From assembly GCA_036924285.1 (NCBI GenBank), contig JAYKYS010000014.1:2728001-2792000 (forward strand): DNA of 64,000 nucleotides. The letters run 5' to 3'. The notes below the pieces were generated by a model. The model saw only the letters and a list, made by a program, of their open reading frames with translations, did not search any database and was not told the origin of the DNA. The first letter of the stretch is position 1. Every line of letters begins with the position of its first letter. Shown one piece after another: positions 51,920 through 61,725 of the stretch. The DNA comes from Asterella californica (Eukaryota > Streptophyta > Marchantiopsida > Marchantiales > Aytoniaceae). The translations under genes were made by a program, and so were the position numbers.

Positions 51920-52592
51920 AACTTTGGAAGGGCATAGATGCCAACTCAGAGATGATCTCTCTGCATGTAATACCTTAATAGAGAGATTATTCTACAGGCT
52001 ATCTGCTGGCTTTAGTTTCATCTCATTCTGAGCTGTGGTTGAGGAGTGACAGCGAGTTAAAGTTGAGAGGTTCTTGCTCCGAAAGACGCAAGAGTTAAGA
52101 TTCTTTTTTTTGGAGAACAGGTCGACCTGGAGGTTTTGCCAGTGCTTCAAAGCACTTGATCATGGGTATGGAGAGTTGTTGACTGTATTTCCTGTGTTTG
52201 GATCCTCTCCATACCCGCATGCCTGTTTTTACGCCCAGTTGGTTTTGATTGGATTTGTGTGCGGGCGTTGCGCTTAGGTTTCTTTTCTATTAGGAGTGCT
52301 GGTATTTCTCTTGTGGTGAGGCTGGAGTGATGACCAGCAGACCCAAGAATGCTTGCGGTGATGGCAGGAACAGGTTGCCCGTGCTTGTTACCCCGGTTCT
52401 ATTCCTAGTCAAGTAAGAGAGAGATCTGCCGAGAGGACGTGAGGATATCGTAGCGAGAAAGGTTCAAAGTGTACTTGGAGGTCAGAGAGAGGTTTGGGTG
52501 GTTGCTGGTTCTGAGTCACGGAGTGCGACACGTACTCTCTACAGCTAGATACCCGGTGTATTCCCAGATAAGAAAGCACGTCACACGACAGT

Positions 52593-52610
52593 TGGTGAAC
52601 TCGACGTGAA
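52593..52610 (+). other. Candidate primer-binding site
   Basis: TGGTGAACTCGACGTG lies two bases after the 5' LTR. TGG at this position complements the CCA end of a tRNA, as in LTR elements. I cannot assign the tRNA; the match does not look like the usual plant initiator-Met site. Confidence 0.55.
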
Positions 52611-52655
52611 ACTTCTGGGGTGGAGAGTTAGTGAAGTTCTTCTCAGAACTTTACC

Positions 52656-55022
52656 ATGGCCGAGAGACAAGGAGTTGGAAATCCTTCCGGCACGATTCCG
52701 CTGCAGCTTGATCCTGCTATAGGGCAAATGTTCCAAGCATTTGCTCTGTACATGGATCAACAACAAGCTGTTCAACGGAAGGAGGCGATGGCTACCAAGG
52801 CTTTGCATTCGGTGGTGGGGACATTGGATCAGTTTGAAGGGAGAAACATCTCCAAGTACCTGAAGTTCTATTCTCGAGAGATGGAGCTGAGTAAGGTACC
52901 AGAGAGGGAGATGGTACGGACGTTTGAGCTTGCTGTTGTCCCGGAGTTACGGGAACATGTGAAGGGGCTCATTCAAGCTCATGGAGCTAACTGGGAGGAG
53001 TTTTCTCTTCAGTTGAAGGAGGAATACTCTTTGGAGAATGCAGATCGAGTGACTAAGAAGTCATTCATGGAGTGGGTGAACAAACCCAGCAAGGAACTAG
53101 TTGCTACCGAACTACTTCGGGAGTTTGAGAGACAGTTTCTTCAACTATCTCGGATGGAGAAGCTCACACTTGAGAATGACAAAGTGGAGCTATTTTTACA
53201 GTCAGCCAACAGCGAGCTACAGAGGGAGTTAGAGTTGCTGTTGGAAGATCGGACGAAAGACAATGGTCTTACATCTGATTGGAAGAATGTTAGTGAAGCA
53301 GTGGGAGTACTTGCAAAGCGAGAATACCGAAGAGGGAAGGTGGTTGTGAGTCAAGCACCAAGACCGCCGCCTATTGTGATACCACGAAGGCAACCAACGG
53401 TGCAGACTGCTCCTCTACCTACTATTTCGCTTCCTACTATTCCTATCACTACGATTGTACCACAACGGAATCAAGCAATGGAAGATTTGGAGAAGAAGAT
53501 GAGAGACTTACAGATCAAGTTGACAAGGTTGGAGGAGAAGGATGGGGCACCTGAAGGGAGACCTGCACCAAAACAAGGATATGTTCAGAGGTGTATTTGG
53601 TGTGATAACACCGATCATCAACGGAAGGAATGCGGGAGTTTCACTGATGCCTTGCAGCAAGGCATAATTTTCTGGAAGGAAGGAAAAATCGCCTTGAGAG
53701 ACAACGGAGAGACTCTGAGGACCAACTTCGGTAGAGGAGGGATGAAGAAAATTTTGGAGGATCATCTAACAGTGCATGATGTGGCATCGGTAGAAGTTTC
53801 TACCTATGGAGTCGAGGTGATTAGCAAAAAGGAGAGTACCTTTTTGAAACATGAGGATACCACTGATATGTGGAGTCACGCTGTGAGCACGAACAGAAAG
53901 GGGAAAATGGCAAGGGAGGAGTTGCTCAGAACAGCCACAGCAATCAGGAGTGCTACTGGATGGGATGATCCCGTAGATGCTATGTCCGTTCATGCCTACG
54001 TAGCCAAGGCTCAACATGAAGCTATCATGGAAGAGAAGCGTAGGAGAGACGAGGCTGGTCCAAGTGAGGAGAGAGCGGCTCCCAAGAGGCAACTAAGAGG
54101 AGATAGACTCCGACAGGAGACTGCACCTCTACGAGAAGAAGCTATGGATGACGTCCTACCTTCTGGGAGTACAGAGAAGGGTAAGGGTAGGGAGAAGGGC
54201 AAAGCTCCCATGTATAAGCTGCAATCAGACATTGAAGCAGCAACCAACATGAAAGAGGTGTTGCAGGAGAAGGTGCTCAATACAAAGATTGAGTTTACCT
54301 TGCGAGAGATCCTCGGGATTGCGAAGAAGGAGTTTCATGATGTCATCATTGACATTATCAAGCGGAAGAGACAATTGACGGGAGAGACCGCAGTGTCCAG
54401 TGCTCTAGACACAGTGATTACAGAGGAAGAGGAGCGAGAGTTGGTTCATTCTTACAACACTCGTAAAGTTCGGTTTGATGTGGATAAGGAAGAGGACGAT
54501 AAGATCTCTAGTCATTACACTAGAGGGCATTGGGCAAGAGCCACTACTGAAACCTTAGTGAATGTAGGAGAGATGAAAGATCCGGTGGTTGCTCTCATCG
54601 ATCATGGATCTGAGATCAATATTGTCTCTAAAGACATCTCCAAGCAGGGTGGATGGCCTGTTGATATAGATCATGGTTGGATGATCCGAGCAGCAAACAA
54701 CACACGAGGAGAACTCTATGGTGCTTGTCCGGATGTGAAGGTGAAGATAGGGAATGTGGTACTTGAACAAAACTTCTTTGTTCAAGATACTACTTCCTAT
54801 CCGGTTATTCTTGGTCAACCATTCATTACAGCTGTAAGGATGGAGACTAAGGTGTTGGATGACGGTTCTGCTTATGCTCGAATCAGGAGTCAGGATGGCA
54901 AAACAACGGTACAGTTCTTGACTGTGTCTGCTAATCATGAGCGTAACCGAGATTACTTGCGGAGCGTGTCTCTACCCAAAGTCACTGAAGAGTTTAAGGA
55001 TTTTTCCAGAGAGCCACTATAG
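52656..55022 (+). CDS. Gag-protease polyprotein of the inner Ty3 element
   Basis: 788 aa from an ATG in excellent context (ACCATGG). Residues 50-230 form a retrotransposon-Gag-like capsid domain (FEGRNISKYLKFYSREME, EEFSLQLKEEY). A coiled-coil-like segment lies at 273-296. A single CCHC zinc knuckle is at C313-C316-H321-C326 (CIWCDNTDHQRKEC), shorter in spacing than the retroviral form as written. The aspartyl protease has VALIDHGSEINIVS at 645-658, with DHGS where D[ST]G is usual, and PVILGQPF downstream. A Lys/Glu-rich linker joins the two. The frame ends at TAG, 25 bases into the overlap with Pol. Gag packages the RNA and the protease matures the particle. Confidence 0.9.
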   Translation: MAERQGVGNPSGTIPLQLDPAIGQMFQAFALYMDQQQAVQRKEAMATKALHSVVGTLDQFEGRNISKYLKFYSREMELSKVPEREMVRTFELAVVPELREHVKGLIQAHGANWEEFSLQLKEEYSLENADRVTKKSFMEWVNKPSKELVATELLREFERQFLQLSRMEKLTLENDKVELFLQSANSELQRELELLLEDRTKDNGLTSDWKNVSEAVGVLAKREYRRGKVVVSQAPRPPPIVIPRRQPTVQTAPLPTISLPTIPITTIVPQRNQAMEDLEKKMRDLQIKLTRLEEKDGAPEGRPAPKQGYVQRCIWCDNTDHQRKECGSFTDALQQGIIFWKEGKIALRDNGETLRTNFGRGGMKKILEDHLTVHDVASVEVSTYGVEVISKKESTFLKHEDTTDMWSHAVSTNRKGKMAREELLRTATAIRSATGWDDPVDAMSVHAYVAKAQHEAIMEEKRRRDEAGPSEERAAPKRQLRGDRLRQETAPLREEAMDDVLPSGSTEKGKGREKGKAPMYKLQSDIEAATNMKEVLQEKVLNTKIEFTLREILGIAKKEFHDVIIDIIKRKRQLTGETAVSSALDTVITEEEERELVHSYNTRKVRFDVDKEEDDKISSHYTRGHWARATTETLVNVGEMKDPVVALIDHGSEINIVSKDISKQGGWPVDIDHGWMIRAANNTRGELYGACPDVKVKIGNVVLEQNFFVQDTTSYPVILGQPFITAVRMETKVLDDGSAYARIRSQDGKTTVQFLTVSANHERNRDYLRSVSLPKVTEEFKDFSREPL
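54998..55022 (+). promoter_or_regulatory. Probable -1 ribosomal frameshift overlap between Gag-Pro and Pol
   Basis: The Pol frame opens at 54998, after TAA at 54995-54997. It is -1 relative to Gag-Pro, which stops at 55022. The 25-base overlap contains GGATTTTTCC, with T5 at 55001-55005. In the Gag frame this reads GAT-TTT-TCC, so a TTT codon can slip back one base onto TTT. There is no Met codon early in Pol, so frameshifting is the simplest expression route. It is not a canonical X-XXY-YYZ site. Confidence 0.6.
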
Positions 55023-58000
55023 AGCGAGAGTATAGTGGTACCGATACACAAGAGAAGGTACTCTCGTTGGAGAAGGATAGTGCCTTTTGTACAGGAGTGG
55101 TGAGATATTCGGAGAGTGGATTTGCTGTGTATACACAGCTTGCTGATCTTCAGAAATGGGAGAAGAAAGCTGTGCAAAGAACCCAAAAAGATCTAAAAAG
55201 AGTTGGTGTGCTTAGTGAGGAGGATAAGATAGAGGGCGTTTACATGGAGATGGATTTGGATGATCCTTTGGAAGAACTTCGTAAGGCTGAACAAGGGAAT
55301 GAAGACCAAGTTGTCTACATACGTTCTATGGAGCTTTACTCGGCTATAGAGTCATTCCAGATACCTGAAGTCAGAGTTGAGACCAGGTATAAAACGGTGG
55401 ATAAAAAGGTGAAGCCGGTTGCACAACCGCTACCTAGCGACTCTGACCAACGAGTTCAACAAGCCTCAAAGGAGAAGAGCTTACGGTATCCTGATCAGAT
55501 AGGTCACAAGTTTACAGAAGCTACGCTTAAGGAGTTGAAGGTTGGTTCTACAGATTTTCTTCTACCTGCTGAGGAGAAGGAGTTCAAGGAGATGTTAAGT
55601 AGGCACGGGAAAACATTTGCTTTTGAGCCTTCAGATATTGGGTGTGTAGATCCAAGCGTTGTAGCACCGATGATCATATTTACGGTACCGCATACGCCTT
55701 GGGACTTGAGACCAATTCCCGTTCCTAGGGCACATCTGCCTAAGCTTATGGAGCTTCTAAAGGAGAAGATGCGGATGAGAATCCTTGAGCCATCGTTTGC
55801 ACCGTATTCCAGCCGCTGGTTTACAGTGCCGAAGAAGAGCGGAGCGCTACGGTTCATTCAGGATATGCAACCGGTGAATCAGGTGACCATCAGAAATACG
55901 GGGATCGGACCTATTGTGGGGGAATTTGCTGAAGCATTCGCTGGTAGAGCCATTTACTCGATAGGAGACCTCTACTCTAGATACGATCAGTTTCAGCTTG
56001 CTGAAAAGAGTAGAGATGTCACTACTATGAGGACACCGTTGGGTTTGGTGAGGATGTGCACATTGCCGCAGGGGGCAACAAATTTTGTTGCACACATGAT
56101 GAACGGGATGAACAAAGTTCTTCGAGACTTCATCCCGGAGAAGACCATGCCTTTCTTAGATGACATTCCAATCAAAGGATGTGTAGAGGAGCAGAAGGAT
56201 GAGAGAGTCGATCAGAGGGGGTGTCGAAAATTTGTGGCTGATCATATTCTAGATTGTGATCAGATTTTATCACGGCTCGGGGAGGTTCACTTGACACTAT
56301 CTGGTGCTAAGTCTTCGTTTGGAGTTCGAGAGGTTGTGATTGTGGGGCACTTATGCGGATGGTTTGGTTGCAAACCTGATCCTAACAAGGTGGATGCCAT
56401 ACAGCGGATGAAGGACACATGTAGCTCAACAACAGAGGTGCGAAGGTTCTTAGGAGCTTGCGTGTTTTATCATGTGTGGATTCCTCATTTTGCTCATGTA
56501 TCAGATCCACTCTATGGTCTGTTACGGAAGAGCACAAAGTTCAGATGGGAGGAGAGGCATATCGAAGCGGTGCAGAAGCTGAAGCAGTTGTTGTCTTCTC
56601 CACCTGTGCTACGAAGGGTGAGTTATGAAGATGGCAAACACGTGATAATCACGGTTGATACAAGTCCGATAGCCATTGGGTGGGCAGTGGGACAAGATGA
56701 TGAGGATGGAAACCGGTTTGCAATCAGATTTGGAGCCAAAGTGTTGAGTGAGCGACAGCGAAACTACCCACAAGTAAAGCGAGAGCTATGGGGGATAGTT
56801 ACTGCGATGAAAGTTGAGAAGGACTATTTGATTGGAGCACCGGTGATAGTGGAGACGGATTGTTTGCCACTGTTAGGAATGATTACGAATTGTAACACCC
56901 CTGATATCGCTATGTTGCGATGGATTGCCTATATCAAGTCATTGAATCCGGAATTTAGACACATAGCGGGAAAAGATAACCCGGTAGCAGATATGTTGTC
57001 TAGGGCCAGATATGAGGATGAAGAGGATTTGACAGAAGACACAGAGGATATAGGCACGACCGTCTTTTGTAGAGCTCAGAAGGGAATGAAGGAGCATCAA
57101 AACTCATTCATGGAGGAGCTATACGAAGGAGAATGGTTAGACATTGGGCGTTATCTTGGTTCGCTGACCAAGCAACCAGAATGGAATGATGCTCAGTTCA
57201 AACAGATCAGGAGGAAGGCTTACAACTACATACAACAAGGGGGCTATCTATGGAAGCGCGCCAAGCGGAGTGGCGAGATGCCGCAACGGGTTGTGTGTAA
57301 GCAAGAGATGCAAACCCAGCTCATTCAAGAATTCCATGAGAGCTTATGGGCTGGACATCGGGGTATTTATGCCACCTTTACCAAACTCAAAGAGAGATAT
57401 TGGTGGCGTAACATGTACAGAGATGTGGTGCGATTTGTGGAGACGTGTGTAACTTGCCAGATGTACTCTGACATCCGACATCGAGATGAGCTTCATCCTA
57501 CGTATCCACTTGCAATGCATTACAAGTGGGTAGTAGATCTGGTTACGATGCCGGTGGGGATATGGCAGATGAGATACTTGGTTTTGGCACGGGAGGATCT
57601 ATCGAACCAAGTCGAAGGACGCGCTCTGCGCACAAACACTACAGAAGGGGTGTGCAGATTTCTACTTGAAGATGTGATCTGCAGATACGGATGTGTTGGG
57701 AAGATCACAGCAGACCGCGGAGAACTGAATGCTCACGAAGCTGATATGTTCTTCAAGAGGCGGGGAATCAAGTTAGCTCTTACCATGGCTTACAACCCAG
57801 AAGGAAATGCGAAGAGTGAGCGTGGCCATCCTCCCATCAGGAAAGCGATTGTGAAAGCTTGCAACGGAAGGGTGAGAGAATGGCCAAGGCTTCTATCATT
57901 TGCTCTATGGGCCGATCGTACAACTCATAGCTCGGTGACCGGGTACATGCCAGCAGAACTAATGCAAGGGCAAAAACCGATCATGCCTATCGAAGAGCAA

Positions 58001-58519
58001 ATACCTACTTGGAGTGTTCTACCTTGGGAAGATAATCTCTCTAGAGAGGATCTTCTCGCTCTTAAGATTCGTCAGTTGGAGCGGAGACCAGAGGATGTGG
58101 AGCTAGCTCTGGAACGGTTACGAAAAGCTCGCTTGAAGAACAAAGACAGATTTGATAAGCGACATCGACTACGACCTAAGAAGATCCAGGAAGATGATTG
58201 GGTATTGGTATATGATAGCAGCTTGGATAACCAGCATAGAGCGTTGAGAAAGTTTTCTAAACGCTGGTTTGGGTCTTACGTGGTTGTTCGTATTCATGAC
58301 AATGCCACATACGTACTACGTGAGTTGGATGGTGCACGGCTTAAAGTTCCGATTGCAGGAAAACGGATAAAACTCTTTAAGCGACGAGATGAAGATCCAA
58401 ACATTGAGGAGATCAGTAACGAGTTTGATCTCTCTCAAGATCAAGATGAGAGTCCAGATGAGAGCGTAGAGCCTGAAGAGGAGACTCCCGAAGAAGAAGA
58501 TGAGGAAGAAGTGGTATGA
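54998..58519 (+). CDS. Pol polyprotein (RT, RNase H, integrase) of the inner Ty3 element
   Basis: Intact frame with no early Met; numbering here is from the TTG at 55067 (1,150 aa). RT: D301 in IYSIGDLYSRYDQFQ, then FLDDIPIKG with D365 and D366. RNase H: D531, E573, D598, D641 (NPVADMLSR). Integrase: H757/H764/C794/C797 zinc site, then D824, D883 and E918. The C-terminus ends in a GPY/F-like module (WFGSYVVVRI, YVLRELDGARLKVPIAGKRI) and an acidic tail; no chromodomain is visible. The FLDD-plus-IPIKG form and the C-terminal module resemble Ty3 elements of basidiomycete fungi, by recollection of the family. All catalytic residues are present, so it may be active. Confidence 0.93.
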   Translation, partial: GFFQRATIEREYSGTDTQEKVLSLEKDSAFCTGVVRYSESGFAVYTQLADLQKWEKKAVQRTQKDLKRVGVLSEEDKIEGVYMEMDLDDPLEELRKAEQGNEDQVVYIRSMELYSAIESFQIPEVRVETRYKTVDKKVKPVAQPLPSDSDQRVQQASKEKSLRYPDQIGHKFTEATLKELKVGSTDFLLPAEEKEFKEMLSRHGKTFAFEPSDIGCVDPSVVAPMIIFTVPHTPWDLRPIPVPRAHLPKLMELLKEKMRMRILEPSFAPYSSRWFTVPKKSGALRFIQDMQPVNQVTIRNTGIGPIVGEFAEAFAGRAIYSIGDLYSRYDQFQLAEKSRDVTTMRTPLGLVRMCTLPQGATNFVAHMMNGMNKVLRDFIPEKTMPFLDDIPIKGCVEEQKDERVDQRGCRKFVADHILDCDQILSRLGEVHLTLSGAKSSFGVREVVIVGHLCGWFGCKPDPNKVDAIQRMKDTCSSTTEVRRFLGACVFYHVWIPHFAHVSDPLYGLLRKSTKFRWEERHIEAVQKLKQLLSSPPVLRRVSYEDGKHVIITVDTSPIAIGWAVGQDDEDGNRFAIRFGAKVLSERQRNYPQVKRELWGIVTAMKVEKDYLIGAPVIVETDCLPLLGMITNCNTPDIAMLRWIAYIKSLNPEFRHIAGKDNPVADMLSRARYEDEEDLTEDTEDIGTTVFCRAQKGMKEHQNSFMEELYEGEWLDIGRYLGSLTKQPEWNDAQFKQIRRKAYNYIQQGGYLWKRAKRSGEMPQRVVCKQEMQTQLIQEFHESLWAGHRGIYATFTKLKERYWWRNMYRDVVRFVETCVTCQMYSDIRHRDELHPTYPLAMHYKWVVDLVTMPVGIWQMRYLVLAREDLSNQVEGRALRTNTTEGVCRFLLEDVICRYGCVGKITADRGELNAHEADMFFKRRGIKLALTMAYNPEGNAKSERGHPPIRKAIVKACNGRVREWPRLLSFALWADRTTHSSVTGYMPAELMQGQKPIMPIEEQIPTWSVLPWEDNLSREDLLALKIRQLERRPEDVELALERLRKARLKNKDRFDKRHRLRPKKIQEDDWVLVYDSSLDNQHRALRKFSKRWFGSYVVVRIHDNATYVLRELDGARLKVPIAGKRIKLFKRRDEDPNIEEISNEFDLSQDQDESPDESVEPEEETPEEEDEEEVV

Positions 58520-58572
58520 TGCCAACCACAACGTATGATTAAGTTGGTGCATACCAGAGGATGCACAGGTTC

Positions 58573-58584
58573 AGAGGGGGTGGA
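58573..58584 (+). other. Polypurine tract
   Basis: AGAGGGGGTGGA ends immediately before the 3' LTR (58585), the usual place and composition of the plus-strand primer of LTR retroelements; one T interrupts it. Confidence 0.75.
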
Positions 58585-58875
58585 TGTCGTGTTGTGGTTT
58601 GGCTAGGGTGTGAAACCACCACATATCCTTCGTACGTGTTTGGTGTTGAGGAGCCACTGGGACCTTATCTGGTCAAAAGATAAGACTCCACGTGGACGAT
58701 CTGTGTACTCTTCGCTGAGTGGAGATAAGAGTAGTACTCTTGTCGTCACATGGGGAGATTGATGTATAAGAAGAGAGGTGCGCGGAGCTTGAGGGACAGA
58801 GTGTAGAGTATCCAAGTCTAGGGTGAGTGTGATCAGTATCATCGGATGAAGTAAGCGGCAGTGCGAGTGGTAGGC

Positions 58876-59091
58876 ATGAACGGAGAGCCCTTTCGTGCTC
58901 CTGATCTTCCACTTGCGCATCCATTCGTCATTAAGATTCATTGTCTGCCACGAGATCATTTTCGAGTATTTATGGTAGCTCATTGGGGCGAGTCGTTCAT
59001 GACCGCGGTGATGGCTACTCCAGACCCTATCATTCTTCCTATTGTCACATACGACGCGGTTTGGGATCTTACTGTCTATATCTTGCTTTGA
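58876..59091 (+). CDS. LTR ORF1, 3' LTR copy
   Basis: Protein identical to that of 50369-50584 although three bases differ, all silent third-position changes. It ends at TGA and is followed in frame by the second ORF. In the 3' LTR it lies downstream of Pol, so a transcript starting here would run out of the element into flanking DNA. Confidence 0.5.
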   Translation: MNGEPFRAPDLPLAHPFVIKIHCLPRDHFRVFMVAHWGESFMTAVMATPDPIILPIVTYDAVWDLTVYILL

Positions 59092-59097
59092 TGTAGT

Positions 59098-59313
59098 ATG
59101 GATCCTCCATTAGATCTGAACTTTCCAGCGAGAGTTCCGTTCAACACCTGGGTCGAAATACGTTGTTACAGTCGACCTAAGGTGGCGCATCGAGAGTTTG
59201 TCGTCAGGAACTTCGGAGAGGATTATTACAACCAGATAATAGCTTCGTCCGTTCCTTTTGTAGTTCCGTTTATTGTCAACCGTTTTAGAGTCGGGATTCT
59301 GACTCTCTATTGA
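59098..59313 (+). CDS. LTR ORF2, 3' LTR copy
   Basis: Identical in sequence to 50591-50806; see that entry for the alignment with ORF1. In frame with 58876-59091 and separated from it by one UGA and two codons. Confidence 0.5.
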   Translation: MDPPLDLNFPARVPFNTWVEIRCYSRPKVAHREFVVRNFGEDYYNQIIASSVPFVVPFIVNRFRVGILTLY

Positions 59314-61097
59314 GTGTAGTTTGTACTTCGTGTTTACGTGCTTCGTTGCCGACGGCATCATCAACGGCACGTGTTTGTAGTTTGTTCAATATAAACTTTG
59401 AGGCCTAAATGGTACTCTTGGGTAAAAAATTCGTTCTTTGTGTGTTTGTCATGTGAGTGAAGACAAAACCCTTTTGTCAACTTGTTTCTCATTGGTCGAA
59501 AGTTTGACCAATCACCTTCTACCAAGTTCCTTTCACGTTTTGAGGGTTAGAGGCACTTCCCGTGGTCCATTCGCGGAGTGTGAGCTATGGTTGGAAAGCT
59601 TGGGAGACGAGGATGCCCGTGGACTCAATGGTTGCTGGATTTGAAGCGCGGATGAGAAAGTTACGATCAATTGAAGCTGAGGGGGTCAAATTCGTGACCA
59701 ATTTCATTTCCGTGAGGTCTTTTTCGCTTTCTGGGAGTTCTGTGAGGTTGCTGGAGATGAATTGACTGTTGCTGGAAAGCTCTTGAGATGGGCTTGCCGA
59801 TGGATTCCGAGATCGATCGATTCCAAGCCGGAGTGAAAAAGTTATGGCCAACTGAAGTTGGGTGTCTCAAATCGGAGGTTATGATAGTAGGCGACTGTAA
59901 ACATGAGACATTGAGAGAGATATGGGGAGTTTGAGGTCGAATTTTGCTATGAAACCTTCCAGGGTCTGAGAAGGTACAGTCAGCTACCTACCTGTGAAAT
60001 TTTGGATTATTGGGTTGAAGGGAAACGTTGTTTTTGTGCACAAGGGTCTGCATATCGCCTTGTGTCATTGACGAAAAGGGCTTGGATCGTTCCGAGAGTT
60101 TGGTTGAAGATCTGCTGGTGAAATTTTACAGAGTGGTAGTGATGGTGACACATTAGCTTCCTGAGAAGTTTGAGCTGTTTTGATCGAGCGGTTTGTGAGG
60201 AATCGAACAGCAAAGTTCTGTCAAAATAGTATCATGTTATAAAAACAGCGATAAGGGCTTGATCGTTCCGAGAGTTTGGTTGAAGATATGCTGGTGAAAT
60301 TTTACAGAGTGGTAGTGATGGTGACACATTAGCTTCCTGAGAAGTTTGAGCTGTTTTGATCGAGTGGTTTGTGAGGAATCGAACAGCAAAGTTCTGTTGA
60401 AATAGTATCGTGTTATAGAAACAGCGAACTTTGGAAGGGCATAGATGCCAACTCAGAGATGATCTCTCTGCATGTAATACCTTAATAGAGAGATTATTCT
60501 ACAGGCTATCTGCTGGCTTTAGTTTCATCTCATTCTGAGCTGTGGTTGAGGAGTGACAGCGAGTTAAAGTTGAGAGGTTCTTGCTCCGAAAGACGCAAGA
60601 GTTAAGATTCTTTTTTTTGGAGAACAGGTCGACCTGGAGGTTTTGCCAGTGCTTCAAAGCACTTGATCATGGGTATGGAGAGTTGTTGACTGTATTTCCT
60701 GTGTTTGGATCCTCTCCATACCCGCATGCCTGTTTTTACGCCCAGTTGGTTTTGATTGGATTTGTGTGCGGGCGTTGCGCTTAGGTTTCTTTTCTATTAG
60801 GAGTGCTGGTATTTCTCTTGTGGTGAGGCTGGAGTGATGACCAGCAGACCCAAGAATGCTTGCGGTGATGGCAGGAACAGGTTGCCCGTGCTTGTTACCC
60901 CGGTTCTATTCCTAGTCAAGTAAGAGAGAGATCTGCCGAGAGGACGTGAGGATATCGTAGCGAGAAAGGTTCAAAGTGTACTTGGAGGTCAGAGAGAGGT
61001 TTGGGTGGTTGCTGGTTCTGAGTCACGGAGTGCGACACGTACTCTCTACAGCTAGATACCCGGTGTATTCCCAGATAAGAAAGCACGTCACACGACA

Positions 61098-61686
61098 CCG
61101 TGGTGATGTCGTCAACGATAAGAGTCCCGCAAAATCCAAACTCCAACGATAATCCAACCTCATAATCGATAAAGGGGTGTAACTGTGGAGTAAGAGCATT
61201 AAACGATGCTCGTATTCGATCACAAACCACACATCGTGCGACAAACTGCTGCACATCGACGTGCATACCACGCCACCAATATTGTCCTTGGAGTAAGCTA
61301 TGCGTACACTTCACTCCAAAATGTCTCAACTCCTCATGGGCATGTGGTACTAACTGTGCCCTCTGAGATGGATGTGGCACTATCGTTACTCTCCCATCAT
61401 CCCACACTCGAAGTACATGTCGTCCTTCTCGTCGAAGTCTCTTCGCTCGTTGAAAGACACAATCTCGCTCCTTGGCACTTATTGTGTCTACCACCACGCT
61501 AGTACGTAGATACTCCATAACGGTCACATCGTCATGGATATCTCGCTGGTCTATAACACCATCTCCACTCTCAAGATCTAGAGACTCATCATGTACACTC
61601 TTATCAGAGAAAGATACGACTTGATCCTCCATACTAGAGTTCATGACCAACACACAAAGAAAGACAGATGCATGCCACCTTGGCAC
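61098..61686 (-). pseudogene. Integrase N-terminal half of the outer Ty3 retroelement
   Basis: The minus-strand frame shows the integrase zinc-binding region: HAHEELRHFGV with two His, QYWWRGMHVDVQQF, then CVVC. After a frameshift comes DYRWSLDFAGLLSL, with the first catalytic Asp. It is broken at 61098 by the inner element's 3' LTR and resumes at 50077. The insertion point therefore lies between the first and second catalytic Asp codons. Confidence 0.8.
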
Positions 61687-61725
61687 TATCTCCTTATCAA
61701 CCTCGTCATGCCATCAAGCCCCAGT

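Larger units (their letters stand above)
50078..52590 (+). repeat. 5' LTR
   Basis: 2,513 bp, unusually long. It contains a TATA-like box near its left end, two tandem paralogous ORFs (50369-50806) and a 176-bp tandem duplication (51567-51919). The six differences from the 3' LTR are at 50195, 50443, 50446, 50476, 51298 and 51344; at each, the 5' copy has C or G where the 3' copy has T or A. Confidence 0.95.
50078..61097 (+). mobile_element. Intact Ty3-type LTR retrotransposon, 11,020 bp
   Basis: Two 2,513-bp LTRs (50078-52590 and 58585-61097) begin TGTCGTG and end CACGACA. Flanking CCGT at 50074-50077 and 61098-61101 is a 4-bp target duplication. The element has a primer-binding-site candidate, an intact Gag-protease ORF, an intact Pol ORF with RT, RNase H and integrase in Ty3 order, and a polypurine tract. 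The LTRs differ at six positions by eye (about 0.24%), so insertion was recent. It sits in the integrase of an older minus-strand Ty3 element. Confidence 0.95.
58585..61097 (+). repeat. 3' LTR
   Basis: 2,513 bp, collinear with the 5' LTR at an offset of 8,507 bp. It carries T or A at 58702, 58950, 58953, 58983, 59805 and 59851, where the 5' LTR has C or G. No insertion or deletion was noticed. It is followed by CCGT, the target duplication. Confidence 0.95.

Noticed and set aside
60916..61097. Extension of the outer integrase frame into the inner 3' LTR
   Set aside because: The frame runs by chance into LTR sequence after the insertion point; the true continuation is at 50077.
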